Assembly (NCBI GenBank): GCA_949358305.1 | Contig: OX442314.1 | Span: forward strand, 31,295,118 to 31,359,117 | DNA from: Strigamia acuminata | Taxonomy: Eukaryota > Arthropoda > Chilopoda > Geophilomorpha > Linotaeniidae | DNA: 64,000 nt | Direction of reading: 5' to 3' | Program-made: the position numbers and the translations under genes | In this document: positions 40,892 through 52,689 of the stretch, piece after piece | Layout: each line of letters opens with the position of its first letter | Position numbering within the stretch: position 1 is the first letter of the stretch | Notes under the pieces: model-generated | Told to the model about the DNA's origin: nothing | Databases searched by the model: none | The model's input: the letters and a program-made list of their open reading frames with translations, nothing else

Positions 40892-41750
40892 AGGAGCAGT
40901 GGCCAATCTCGTTGCATCGCCAGCACTGCATCTTCGACATGTCCATCCCCTTTTTGTATGATGTCTCGTCACGCGGCCTCCTTCGGTGTTGTTTTCAGCA
41001 ATGACTCGACCGTCTCCCTGATGCGGTTTCCTAATTAATTCAATAAATGTATCGAACCTTGCCATACGAAACAAGTCCCTCTATAGTAACGTTGATTGTG
41101 TCCGCGGTTGAGAAATTAAAAGTCTTCTTCGATGTCTCGATTAATGGAATCTTTGCTGCGAAATATGTGGCAGGAGTCTCGTCCGTCGACTGCTTCCTTG
41201 CAGCGATCCGTTGCCTCCAGCTGTCGTAGGTGTCGACGTCCAAAAAATAATCTCCACTCAGCTCAACCACGCTTCCTATTTTTTTCCGAAAATTTCGTAC
41301 CAATACACTACAGTGCTTCCTCCTTTAACTGGCCGTTGGCCACCGCAATTTTCGCATGCTCGGTCCACTTGCCTAGCATGCTCGACACATTCGATGAAAT
41401 TTTCGACGTTCTCGTCTCGTTTTCCTTTAAACGCGGGTACCCTTTTTGTGGTGTCCACCTCGTGTTACACCTTAATTTGGCCCGCGGGTACCCTTTTTGT
41501 GGTGTCCACCTCGTGTTACACCTTTATTTGTCCCGCGAGTACCGTTGCAGTCGCCACAATGGCTGACTTGACCTTGAGTGCCTTCTTTGTCACATTGTTC
41601 GCCAAAATGTTGGCCAGAAACTCATCCTTCTTTTTGCAATTATTAACGTCGATTCCCCGTAGCAGGCACTCGTGGCGAATATTTTCGCACGTTAAAACCC
41701 ATATGGTCGGAGAATACATTTTGAAATACATTTTCAAAATGTATTTCAAA
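40892..41750 (-). pseudogene. Gag remnant of a retrotransposon, cut by the family-3 LTR
   Basis: Minus-strand frames, several times shifted, give a gag-like order: VPAFKGKRDENVENFIECVEHAR (41,458-41,390), then DTYDSWRQRIAARKQSTDETP (41,240-41,160), then a zinc-knuckle start CWRCNEIGH (40,925-40,899). The knuckle stops where the LTR at 40891 begins, so the last Cys is lost. A 51-bp in-frame tandem duplication (about 41,432 and 41,483) lies near the N-terminal side. It is an old element already frameshifted. Confidence 0.6.
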
Positions 41751-41752
41751 AT
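41718..41752. other. 35-nt perfect palindrome
   Basis: ATTTTGAAATACATTTT, C, AAAATGTATTTCAAAAT (41718-41752), ending in the TA of a TA-CAGGGTG repeat. Similar TATTTCAAAATATAT palindromes recur at 43,055-43,100. Confidence 0.8.
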
Positions 41753-41753
41753 A

Positions 41754-42035
41754 CAGGGTGAACCAAAAGTCTGTTCCTCTCAAATATTTCCTGAACAATT
41801 GCATTTCGGCCAACTTTGATGAAGCGATCGTATAGGAAGTTGGGGGAGAGCAATCCAATGTTTTCATCAAATTTGACCCTGAAGGCCATTTTCAAGGTTA
41901 TTCACTTGTTAACTTCTAAACCAATCAGGTTGGAGCAAAAAAGTCAATTACAAAGTTGTAGAGCACCATCAAATTAGTACTATCCAACTTATCTTAGTTA
42001 TCTTAAGTTAAATGTTTTCTTTTTAAAAAGGAGAC
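41754..42035. repeat. TA-CAGGGTG repeat, copy 3
   Basis: CAGGGTGAACCAAAAGTCTG after TA, then about 270 bases closely matching 32,211-32,480. No ORF. The right end is not defined. Confidence 0.65.
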
Positions 42036-43702
42036 AAATCAGAAAAAAAATCAGCAAAGTGAAATGTTTTAACCCTCGGAGGCATAAGGATAAAATGTGC
42101 CGTTCTGATTTAAGCCATTACGGATTTATGGACAATTTTTAAGTCGATTGGTTGAGTGCACATTGTTTTAGCGATTTTTACTTTAGCGAATCCATTTTAG
42201 CACCCAAAAATTGGCTAAAACGAGGCATTCGCTAAAGTGAATTCGCTAAAATGATGTGGTCGAAACTTAATGCTAGAAACTTAAAAACTTAATGCTAAAA
42301 CTTAAAAGCTAATGCTCGTTCTTCAGGTAATTACACTCTATACGAGTAAGGCTATAAACAGAAAAGCAAAACAACGATAAAAACACCAAAAATTGATAAA
42401 TAAATTAAATAAATTGACAAATAGTATTGCCATGTACGTTTTGCATTGCGTTTGATCATAATTTTCACCTAAACTTAGAAGACTTTTGCTTTATTTTGGC
42501 ATCAATGCATCATAAAATTGTTTTGCAAAATATTTTCATGTGTAAAAGTAAATCTCGTATTTTTGAGATTTTTGGTCGCTTGAGGTAAAGCAGTTGAATG
42601 GGAGATGAAATGAGTTTGATTTAAAATATTTTCGCTAAAACGAGACATTCGCTAAAACGAAATGCTGTTATTTTTTTACTTTTACTGATTCATGATGCTT
42701 TCCATCATAAATCAGAGAACATGGCATTTTTTCTAAGAAATAATGAAAAAAAAAAGAATTTACCTAGAACTCCCGAAAGGGGTCAAAATGACCCCTTGCA
42801 ATAACAGGAACAATACATACACAAAACGTGCACAAAACGTGCATGAATCGTGCAAAATACATAAACAATACGTGTATACAACGTTTTGGCATCAAATTGA
42901 TTCAATAACAGGCAAAACATGCGAAGAAAATAGCAAAACAAAAATTGATAGTTTTTTTAAATTTCCGTTTTTAATTTTATCAGGTTTTATAAATTAAATT
43001 TCCGTTTTTAATTTTATCAGGTTTTATAAAAACCATCAATTTTTGTTTTGCTATATTTCAAAATGTACGACGATTGTCAATATATTTCAAAATATATTGG
43101 CATACATTTTCATACTTTTTCAAATATACCCGTATTTAAATATATTTTGCGACCATATGGGAAGGTTCAAAACTGGTTCACAAATCGAATTCAACACACC
43201 TTGCATATTTGCCATAGTTATTTCGCGAGTTTTTCCACGCACACACACGAATATTCTTTCACTTCTATCGCGACACGAATGTCCGTTCGACGCGGGGCGA
43301 GCGAAGTCCTACACGTCTCTTCACGTAGCAGCAACGTTATCCTGTCGACTGGCGCCACGTCGGCTTCGTGAAGTTCGACGAAAGGAGTAAACGACAACTG
43401 CAAAACAAACGAAATGGCGATAAGACAGCTTCTCCTGTTGGGCCAGGCATCAGATGTCATCGGCCCGAAACGTCATGCACACGCAACGCACTCAACACAC
43501 ACCAAGCCGTCGCGCCCACACGACAAGAACGTGAGGTCATCAGAATCTCACACTCACCCAAATAATCTCAGATAAAATAACTGAAATTGACCCGAACTAA
43601 TATATAAATCCAAAACATACCGTAAGTGGAATGGTCTTACCCTAAAAGTAGAATTTTTGAAAAATCTCGCAGGTTTGGCTCGCGGTAATACAAGCGACTA
43701 AG
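42036..43702. other. AT-rich region without a recognised gene
   Basis: Repeated CGCTAAAACGA-type motifs occur at 42,170-42,260 and 42,630-42,660. A 45-bp duplication (ATTTCCGTTTTTAATTTTATC) lies at 42,960-43,030. GCGACCATATGGG at 43,149 is the inverse of CCCATATGGTCG at 41,698. A GC-richer stretch at 43,230-43,560 has short ORFs on both strands but none I can support. Confidence 0.5.
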
Positions 43703-43795
43703 GACAGCATTCCTGTCGCTCTCTCATTGGTCGAGAAATCCTATTGTTGTCGGCTTGCTCTGGTGGCTGTGTGAGAGAGCGACAGGAATGCTGTC
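43703..43795. mobile_element. Palindromic 93-bp mini-element, copy 1
   Basis: 24-bp inverted arms beginning GACAGCATTCCTGTCGCTCT, with ATCCTATTGTTGTCGG in the middle. It has MITE-like size and shape; no target duplication is seen. Confidence 0.75.
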
Positions 43796-43899
43796 TGATT
43801 GTTGTCGGCACACTGTGCGTACTAACATATGGAACAAACATATCCCCACTAAATAAGTGCCCATTTCCCCATCACATTAGAAAAATCAGTTAAGGTGAG

Positions 43900-43950
43900 G
43901 TTCGCGGGGGGGGGGGTCAAGGGGGGGGGGGCTAGCGCCCCCCCCTTGTT
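43900..43950. other. G-tracts followed by a C-tract
   Basis: Runs of 10 to 11 G separated by TCAA, then CTAGCGCCCCCCCC. It could fold as a hairpin or a G-quadruplex. It lies between the two mini-elements. Confidence 0.7.
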
Positions 43951-44020
43951 AGGAAAGAAAACAAACCTTAGAACACCCGAAAGACCAAGAAAAAATTATT
44001 TATTAACAAGAATTATTACC

Positions 44021-44113
44021 AACAGCATTCCTGTCGCTCTCTCACACAGCCACCAGAGTGTGCCGACAACAATAGGATTTCTCAGCCAATGGGAAAGCAA
44101 CAGGAATGCTGTC
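44021..44113. mobile_element. Palindromic mini-element, copy 2 (inverted, diverged)
   Basis: The same ends (ACAGCATTCCTGTCGCTCTC / CAACAGGAATGCTGT) and a centre complementary to copy 1 (CCGACAACAATAGGAT), so it is inverted relative to it. Confidence 0.75.
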
Positions 44114-46257
44114 CGTAGCCGCCTGTCGCGGACATGGCATAGTCTCTGGGTGGACAAGCAGTCAAAGCAGAGAGTCTCCAAGGAGTGAGTTGAAAATTGA
44201 ACTCCAATCGTTTTTATTCAAGCTCCACATTCTTGAATTTGGTTCAATAACGGTCGAAATTATTTAAATGTTAGTGAGGGGGTAGGCAACCGTCTGTGTC
44301 CTTAACAGGTGTTGAAAGTCATTAGTCAGAGGTCTGGTTGTGGTCTATGCTTGGTTGATGATGGGGAAAATTATTTCTCATGAGTGGTAGAGATAATTTA
44401 TCAAAGTTTGTTGGTTTAGTTGATGTGTTATAGAAGTTTTTTCCTTGTAAGTTTGTTAAACTTGTCAATTCCGAAATATTTTTATTATTTTTTAGAAAGT
44501 ACTTGATAACTATTTAATTCAATTTTTACAGATGATTGGTTAATTTGATGAAATGATTTTTCAGTTATAAAAAATAATTTTCAATTTCAAGGCTATTCTG
44601 TTAATTCTAATAGAATTGATTAGAGATCTTGAGTTAGGAAGATTAAATCTCAAATCTTAATTTTGAAAATGAGTTTTAAAAAGTTTTAGTTTATTTTGTT
44701 GTGCAGTTTTGGAGTTCTTAAAAAAAAGTGGTTTTTACCTCTTGGCTTCAAGTGAGCCAGATCCACAGGTGGTTTTATTTTCCATTTCACCTCTAACTTA
44801 TACACTAAAGGAAACAAACATTTCATTTCAACATTAATAATACAATCTTCACATGAATTTTTACATTTGAAACTTAGTTAAAATTAGATTTTAGAAATTA
44901 CTCTTATCGATTTTCGAATTAAAATTGATTTCCATATTTTGTAATTGAAGTGCTTCAATTACATCAAAATCAATCCATTAATTTTACTTAAATTTTCATT
45001 AGTACGTGAGACCAACAAGTGATACCGACATTTATAACAGTCTTAATTATTAGCAAGAAATACCGGTATGCTAATTTACAAAATTTTATTAGCGTTTTAT
45101 GCATTCCATCCGCGCTTGAGTTTCAAGGGAGTGGTCATTTATAAAATCAATAAAAAAGAGGAAAATGCTGAGGAATAGAAATATTACTGTGAAAATTACT
45201 GATAATCTATGAAATTTGATCCGTCAAAGTTACAGCTGTACGCTGTCTAAAAAATCTTGGTGCAAACAAAATTAAAGAAGAAAATTGTTTTTAAATGAGG
45301 ATGTGCAAGAGAAAATACACTAAGGATTTGTTCTATCGTGACCGAAAATCGTGTTTTTTCTCGTGTGAACCCCGTTTTTAATGAGGATGCGCAAGATAAA
45401 ATACACTAAGGATTTGTTCTATCGTGATTGGAAATCGTGTTTTATCTCGTGTGAACCCCGTACTTATTGTTCTCACAACGGAAAGGCGTCGGCCGACTCG
45501 GCTCGTGACTGCGCCTCGTCGTTGCTGATCATGGTTTATTTTGATTAATTTTTGTCCTCAGATGGGTAATTTTTCAACGTAATGTGCCGAAGTATGTTGT
45601 TTAGCATTGCGTCAGGTTTGTTTCAGTACTTAATCGAATTTCGCAACTTGTTTTTGTCGATCAAACATTTCATTCCATCCGTGCGTCATATTTCAAGGGA
45701 GTGGTAAGTCAAAAATCAGGAAAATTGTTCGATTTGGAAATTGTTGGAAATGGTAAGGGGGAGTTACTCACAGTGTCCGAAATTTCTAATTTTTCTTTTC
45801 TTTTTTACGTTTTTATTTTTTTTAATTTTTATTTTTTTTAATTTTATTTATTTATTTTTTCATACACGCAATAATTGGTTGTAGTGTTGCTGGACAAATG
45901 TGGTACAAATATACCTCTCAGATCATCTCCAAAATTTGAATTTGGGCTTAATCAAGAGTTGGAAATCAATGGCGTTGACGGTTTTGGGCGCAAACGGAAG
46001 CGGAGGCGGGAAAACGAGGTAAATTGCTGTAGGTTAAGGGGGGGGAGGGAGTTGTTATCGCTGGTTCCACAGTGTTAGTCAATGGTAAAGAGTAAATTAG
46101 GGGGTGTAAAATCCAACTCTCAACCTCCACGTGGTCACCCCTGGAGAAACTGACGACTTGAACTAGTCTCAGTGGAACCAAAAGAGAGCTCTGGTCAAAT
46201 GCAGCTGCATGCAATTTGTCCTGTTTTCAATTTAAAAAAATATATATTTTGTGGTTG
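44114..46257. other. AT-rich region with small duplications, no gene seen
   Basis: A tandem duplication of about 88 bp (GATTTGTTCTATCGTGA..CTCGTGTGAACCCCG) lies at about 45,286-45,460. GCATTCCATCCG..TTTCAAGGGAGTGG occurs twice (45,100 and 45,672). No ORF with protein character. Confidence 0.5.
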
Positions 46258-46560
46258 ATATATTTTGTATTGTAAGCCCGCATACCGCATGCCTCACAAC
46301 TAACGTGGCATTTACATTTATTTGTATTGCAAGCCCACACCCTACACGATTGTGGCATTTACATTTATTTGTATTGTAAGCCTGCAAATCCTACAAGATT
46401 GTGGCATTTACATTTATTTGTATTGTAAGCCTGCAAATCCTACAAGATTGTGGCATTTACATTTATTTGTATTGTAAGCCTGCAAATCCTACAAGATTGT
46501 GGCATTTACATTTATTTGTATTGTAAGCCTGCAATCCTACATGTGGCATTTACATGATTT
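46258..46560. repeat. Tandem repeat, 49-bp unit, about six copies
   Basis: Unit contains GTGGCATTTACATTTATTTG and TATTGTAAGCCTGCAAATCC. The first copies are more diverged. Confidence 0.9.
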
Positions 46561-46737
46561 TATACCGCATTTTATACCGCATTGTAACATGAATGTGGCA
46601 TCTATTTTCTTCAGAAGATTCCTGAAATATTTGTGCAGGTGGTGGTGGTTCTTGATTCAATTATTGAGATTGATTGTTCCTGGATCATGTTTTACATACA
46701 CTAATTTGTAAAACTGTTTTTCCTTCATATTTGTTAG

Positions 46738-47049
46738 TTGTTATTTGGCCATTTGTGTAAAATGATAATTTTTATATTTTATTATCTTGGCTCTCTGCTG
46801 TTGATTTGGTTTTATATTCACATTATCATTCAAAGGTTAATAGGTCTAATAGTTTCTCCTCCAGTTTCTGTTTTACCTTCTACCTTCCCCATCGAGACAC
46901 GGGCAGACCGTGTTTGTACTTTGTTAGAATTTGGCCCTTACTACTCCCGTACCAATTTTCGGATTTGTTCCAGTCGGGCGCCCGAAATCCACCCCAGATG
47001 GTATTCTGCCGCTACAATTACCCGTTGGCCTCCCCACCCGTGCACCTGA
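46738..47049 (+). CDS. Uncertain small ORF with a membrane segment
   Basis: 103 codons from an ATG: a hydrophobic N-terminal half (IIFIFYYLGSLLLIWFYIHI) and a polar C-terminal half (TRADRVCTLLEFGPYYSRTN). The second half is GC-richer and more protein-like than its surroundings and could be an exon. No family recognised. Confidence 0.25.
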   Translation: MLFGHLCKMIIFIFYYLGSLLLIWFYIHIIIQRLIGLIVSPPVSVLPSTFPIETRADRVCTLLEFGPYYSRTNFRICSSRAPEIHPRWYSAATITRWPPHPCT

Positions 47050-47178
47050 CAAGCTGAATTCGATAACGTTGATTCCGAATAGGCATGGCATCCAAACTCT
47101 CATTCCATGACAGTGGAACTGGAGGCTTGTGGTTCGTCGATATGAAAATCTCGTTCCATCAAGTACTTTGAAAATTTC

Positions 47179-47496
47179 TCACATACCCACGTGACCCCCC
47201 ACTAGGTTGTCGTTTACTGGTATTAACGAAGCGTCCTGCAAATCATTAATGACCTCTAATTCAGAGTGGATGCTGGAAGTTGAGTCAAAACCCAGAGGTG
47301 GTCTTTCTATTCGTAGTAGACATTGGTCACATTGATCGGAGGCTTCCGGATGCCACTTGAATTTCTCGATCTCCTGGATGACAAGTTGAAGTGCTTGCGA
47401 CGAACGCATCTCCTGAGGACTTTGGGTTGCATTCTCTTCGAGAAGGAAATGTTGTAGTGTTTCATCCTGATTGGACAAAGTATGGCGCCCACGCAT
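47179..47496 (-). CDS. Uncertain small ORF, 105 codons
   Basis: The ATG at 47496 follows an acceptor-like CTTTTAACCCACACCAG. The polar product has a CDQCLLR Cys pair and an acidic middle. It is more protein-like than chance but unrecognised. Confidence 0.3.
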   Translation of the reverse strand: MRGRHTLSNQDETLQHFLLEENATQSPQEMRSSQALQLVIQEIEKFKWHPEASDQCDQCLLRIERPPLGFDSTSSIHSELEVINDLQDASLIPVNDNLVGGHVGM

Positions 47497-47519
47497 TTTC
47501 TGGTGTGGGTTAAAAGCAC

Positions 47520-47930
47520 AAAAATAGACAGGGTTGTTGTGGGAAGGCGTCAGCTACCAAATGGTACTAATCGGCGACCAGGGGTCGGTGTGTGTGGTAC
47601 ATCCTGATCGTAGATTCGTCTCGTGCATCGCAACTTAGGTTAGAAAAGGGGTAAACCTGTACATTGGCCAAGACGAGACTCTGTTTCTTGAATCAGACGG
47701 ATGAGGTGTGGAAAATTGCGAAATCTGTGCGCTGCATCGGCTATTAATGTACTGATATCGTACAAATAGGCTGAGAGAGATGGAACGAAATTTCTAATTC
47801 GCTTCATCCATGCGGCGGTGGTGGTTGGTTCGTATCCCTCCTATTGTAGGGTTTAGAATGAAAATTTCATTTAAAAAAATTCAGATTTATTCATTTATTT
47901 ATTTATAAGTTTTCATTAGCAAATTTAAAA
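47520..47930. other. Intergenic sequence without a recognised feature
   Basis: No supported ORF or repeat boundary. Confidence 0.4.
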
Positions 47931-47969
47931 GATGCAGCAATGTGGAGAGTGGAAAAGATCATTTGTCCA

Positions 47970-49760
47970 AATTAGACCTAATCCACCTGGTTATCGAGTA
48001 ATTCCCTTTCATTTGGATTTTGGCTGTTTTTCAAGCTTTCATCTGAAAAGATGTATCCCGTCCATCCGTCATACGTGTAAAACTTATCTTTTGCTAGACA
48101 CTTGTCGTATGATACTTTAGGTATTTGTACATCATTTTTGGATACAAATTCCTTATTATTTCTACCTTTTTTTATCCAAAATCATAGATAATTACAGTAT
48201 AGTATTTTTAGGTTCGACAAAATATTTTCTATTACACTTGTGTCGGTGTTATCTGCTATAATAGGGGGTTTTTCTATATCTTGTATGCTATATGCATTAA
48301 CATCTGGAAAAACATGTGTTGTAGGTGTATTTTCCATATCTACTGATCTACTGATTTCAGCCACTTGGTTATCGAGTAATTCTCTTTCATTTGGAGTTTG
48401 GCTGTCTTTCAAGCTTTCATCTGAGAAGATGTAGCCCGCCCATCCGTCACAAGTGTAAAAGCTGTCGTGTGATACTTTAGGTACATCATTTTTGGATACA
48501 AATTCCTTATTATTTATACCCTTTTTTGATCCAAAATCATATGTGATTATACTAGAATAACCAGGATGTGTTAAAAACAAAATCTTCTTTGTTTGATCCT
48601 TACGACCTTTTAATAAAGGTCGATGCCTGACAACATTACAAACATATACATCAACAGGTTTGAGATCCTTGATCATGTCGCTGGCACTTGTAATTTTTTC
48701 TGACTTTATAAAAATGTTTGTTCCGTTCTAATGTGATTACAAAATTGTTCTATGATCGTTGTCTTGACGAGCTTGTGTTAGTACAACATGCATTCCATAC
48801 ATATTATGTATGAAACACGGATGATGCGGGAATTTAGCAGGTTTTTTAATATGTCACTCTTACTTTTATAACAAAGACAAGACGCTAATAAAACCTCATC
48901 TTCCTGTAACTTAATTTTCATATAGTCGGAAAGAATACAATTTTTCATTGACTTTATTACCGGCCCGATTTGTAAATTTTTACCTCATGTGTTTTTTTTT
49001 GCTGGATATATATTTTTTAAATCTGTTACAGTTGAAATTTGTATTTCACACTTTTTCTTTAGGGTCTCAATTATAAATTTCCCATGCCATGTTTTTAAAT
49101 TGCTATCTGTTACACATGTGTTTTCTTTTACCATTTCACCCAATTTTAAAATCTCAGGGTCGTAATAAGGTCCTGCTTTTCCACCAAAAACAGGTGACTG
49201 AATGGCAGGTTTCGAGTCATAGTATTTATGGCAATCTTTTAGAAAGTCGGAAATTAACTCCTCCACTGCGTTCTGCACAGTTTAACAGAACTTAGTACAC
49301 ACCCTGAAAATTTGTGATTCTTTTGCTGTTATCTAATCCGGGGTCTAATTCCTCCTCCGCCCCACTCCAAACAATTTTACTTTGACCATTTGGGATTGTC
49401 ATGTTCAGCCCTAACTGATTTTTCAAGGCTGTATTGAATAAAAAAAAAAAGAAATTTTCTCCCAGAAAACTCGTATTGCAATTAATGATACATTTTCGTG
49501 ATTTTGAATTTTATAGGAAATTATATAAAATTTTCTTTTTGAACTGAAAGATAAATAATCATTTTAAATATAAGAAATCCGAAAATATAATAACTTATCT
49601 TACTTGTTCTTTTTCTTGATGTCGCGTATGACCGAGCAGATAGTATTATTTATAAATGTTTTGTGGTCCTCAATCTCGTCGTGATCATCGACAAACTCAG
49701 CTATTCCCGTGCCACCGTACATGTACCTCAAAAAACTATCTTGTTACTGTGAATTCACAA
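47970..49760 (-). pseudogene. Unrecognised gene family, copy C (best-preserved middle exons)
   Basis: Minus-strand blocks in the same order as copy A: remnant of the exon with DQKTF-like end (49,690-49,610), the Cys/Trp block (49,470-49,290, decayed), a frame with DSKPAIQSPVFGGKAG and PEILKLGEMVKENTCVTDSN (49278-48985), then the signature exon with VDVYVCNVVRHRPLLKGR, DGWAGYIFSDESLKDSQ and LLDNQVAEISRSVDMEN (48676-48182). A second partial copy of the signature exon's middle lies at 47,970-48,185, a local tandem duplication. Compared with A and B it keeps the frame through the GGKAGPYYDPE region. Function unknown. Confidence 0.5.
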
Positions 49761-50249
49761 TTCACAAATCGTTAACACTATCAATACTTGATCGTATTCA
49801 AAGCAGTGATGTTGCGTTGTTGTGTTTGTGATGATATTGAGAGCTTTCCTTTTTTTTGTTTTTTTTTTATATAATTTTTTTAAAAATTTTATTTGAAAAG
49901 GTTTATTTTGGATAATTTTAGCGGTTTTGGATCATTTATGTAACAAATTAATGCGGTACTGAATTTCTTGAATTAAAATTTTAGGTCTAATCAATTTTTC
50001 AATACATTTAAGTATGTTGTCACGATTAATTTGGATGTTGTTAATTAATTCAACAAAATATCGCGCAAAAGGAAATTTAGCGCAAATAAATGGGCAAAGG
50101 CTCGTGAATTCCTCCTAAATAAGTCGCCGTCAAATGTGGACATCGGGCGATTAAATATTATTTAAGAAATCCTAATGACGAATGACGAATGGAGAATTTT
50201 ATCCACATGCAAATTAATTGATGCAAGTATTTTAGCATAAACACAATTA
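49761..50249. other. AT-rich spacer
   Basis: No ORF or recognised repeat. Confidence 0.4.
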
Positions 50250-50730
50250 GAACACTTTGTGTAAAAATTAAATTAAATGGTTTAATTAAACACTAGATAA
50301 AATATAAGTACAAAGCTTAAATTTAAAGCATTTGATAAACTGGAATAAATAACACTAAGTTACATTAAACTGAGTAAGGTTTACAAAGAATAATTTTATC
50401 TAAGTTATTCTTAAAAGGTATGAAAAATAATCTATTTATGTTGAGATAACACTGAAAATAATCTAAGTTTAGTTTAACTTAGATTAACTCTAAAGAAAGA
50501 AAAATATTCTACATTCCTACAACCCTTTCAGAGCCCAAACCACTTTTAATTTATCAACACTTCTTTATTTCCTATTTGCCTGTGGTCACTTTGTGAGCTG
50601 TTAGGTTGTGTAGTAAAGTCTTTTCCAACAGCCATTATTAAACGATGCATCTGGTACTGTGTTTTAGCAAAGGGTATTTTCCATCTTCCATACAGTATGT
50701 CGATGGGTTATTGGCAAGAAATTTGTTGTT
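50250..50730. repeat. Duplicated block 1 (left half), paralogue of 58,615-59,066
   Basis: Matches closely, including AAATATAAGTACAAAGCTTA, TACATTCCTACAACCCTTTC, CATCTGGTACTGTGTTTTAG and GTCGATGGGTTATTGGC. It ends at GAAATTTGTTGTTCTT, where an insertion absent from the paralogue begins. Confidence 0.85.
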
Positions 50731-51319
50731 CTTTGTTTACCTTGTTTTTTTGTTTTTTTTGTTTTTCATTTTTTATTTGGCATTTTTTGTTTTTTGTTAT
50801 ATTTTTTTGTTAATTTTTGTTTTTTGAACTTTTTTGTCACAAATTTTTTTGTTACATATGATTTTAGCACGTGTCTTTTTTTCTTTTTGGGTCATATGGT
50901 TTGATTTTACACTTTTTTTGGGTATTATGATTGATTATTCATCTTTGAATTGGACTTTTTGTTTAACAACTGTTTTCTTGATTTCCCATTTTGCTTTTTC
51001 TTTGATGTTTCATATGATTTTTGCTTTTGAATTTGGTTTTGATTTCTATTTTCTAGTTTTGACTTTGATACTTGTTTTTGATTTTTTGATTATTGACTTA
51101 GATTTTAATTTCTGGTTTGGTTTAAGTTTTGGTTTCTGGTTGTTTGATTTTTTTGGGTTTTGAGTTTAATTGATTGTGATTGATTTTTCTGATTTTTGAT
51201 TTTTGATTTTTAATTTTTAATTTTTAATTTTTAATTTTTAATTTTCAATTTTTAATTTTTTAATTTTTTAATTTTTTAATTTTTAATTTTTAATTTTTTG
51301 TTTTTGATTTGTCATGCAA
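50731..51319. repeat. T-rich simple sequence
   Basis: Runs of TTTTTTGTTTTT and then TTTTTAATTTTTAA units (51,200-51,305). Apparent plus-strand frames here encode only Phe/Leu-rich low complexity. Confidence 0.8.
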
Positions 51320-52548
51320 TTATGGAACAGCATCAAAGATGACATCAGCAACAGAATGTATTAATCTGTTGCTGTTGCAAATGATTGTTTGATTTCCACC
51401 CAAGGTCAGCAATTGATGTAATAAATGCTCACTTGTACTGGTTCTTGTGGGATCAGCAGCTGCTAACTGACCGCTAATTACATCAATCCTGTATAGACCC
51501 ACCAATAATCCAGCACAATTTGCCAATGGGTTGTCAATCATGAAAATCGACATTTCTGTACCACATCTAAAAAAGGATGCACAGCACCAAAAAAGCCTGT
51601 TTTCTTGTCAATTTTCCATTATTGACAAATATGGAACCTTCACGATTATTCAAATTTAACAAAGCAGGTTGGATGTCAGCAGGCACTGACATAACAAAAG
51701 CGTTCCATTCAGCCAACCCTATGTGCACATTTCTTGTAAAGGCTGCCACCATCCTGCACATTTTCATAAAATTATCAAAAGAAGCATTGGCACTTAATGT
51801 TGTTTTGAAGTGTGAAATGGTGCACACTAGGTAATCCACTCTAAACTTGTTGGCCAGATTTCCAATTTGATTACCTGCAACTATTGCATCATTAAGTGCT
51901 TGCTCAATTATTGCTTTTACTGGTGCCCATTGAGCAGCACTCGGCAAACCATTTCCAGGCCTGTGATTGAGCAGCACTCAGCAAACCATTTCCAGGCCTG
52001 TGATTGATCAAACCGTTGATGTCAGCTTGAGCATTAGCCAAGCCCCATGGATTTGCTCTCCAAGCCTTGTTACGGATTGACCATTTTGCAGAGAAATAAC
52101 CAGAAGTTCTGGCATTTTCAATTTCCAAAATTAAGTTGTTTCTCATGGTTGCAGAATCTCCTGCTTATCTGCCAATTCCGCTTTTCATTTTGTTTCTGAC
52201 TGTAGCAGCCAATGCCAGTAATTCACCTGTGCTGCCATCAGGTGACCTTGTTAATGTGACTTCTGTTTGATTTTGAGTAATCACAGTTTCAGGATGAGTA
52301 GGAGTTCTGATTGCAATGGCACAGTCAGATATGTCGTTTGCATACTGCACTGTTACTTGAGGAGTACCATCAACCCATGCTTCTTTAGCTGTTTTAAAAT
52401 TATCCCAAAGGTCTTGGGCTGCACCGTAAATATCTTGTGCAATTGCCTGATTTTGAGCCAATTTGTTTGGATCAGGATTATGAGTACTCGTAAAATCTAA
52501 TATTAATTTGTGCTGTTGAGATGCATATGTCTGATTTCCAAGATTCAT
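51320..52548 (-). pseudogene. Broken nucleoprotein-like gene of possible RNA-virus origin
   Basis: A minus-strand gene of about 420 codons. ATG at 52548 (MNLGNQTYASQQ), an in-frame stop near 52,165, continuation in the same frame to about 51,970, then a 37-bp tandem duplication (GAGCAGCACT..CCTGTGATT twice, about 51,930-52,004) that shifts the frame exactly as observed, then a block with FRVDYLVCTISHFKTTLSAN and EWNAFVMSVPADIQPALLNL, and after one or two further shifts near 51,575 a last block SIFMIDNPLANCAGLLVG. Ala/Asn/Ile-rich and mostly helical, without membrane segments or catalytic motifs. Size and composition fit a nucleoprotein of a negative-strand RNA virus (for example chuvirus-like), but I cannot name the family; an unrelated transposon protein is possible. 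Confidence 0.4.
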
Positions 52549-52689
52549 GATTGTGATAAATGAGACATGTTGAGTCTACCCCACTGGCTGTTCCGCCAAT
52601 TGCATGCCTAGTGTCTTAAGTATGCATGGCACAGATAGACTGTGTTAACAGAGATGAACTGTGATGTGTATGGCCGGTTCTTGCAGATG

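Noticed and set aside
43340..43360. CTGGCGCCACG, resembling a retroviral tRNA-Lys primer site
   Set aside because: Only the first seven bases fit and no LTR lies beside it.
50645..51163. Phe/Leu-rich open frames of 60-109 codons
   Set aside because: They are produced by T-rich simple sequence and have no protein complexity.
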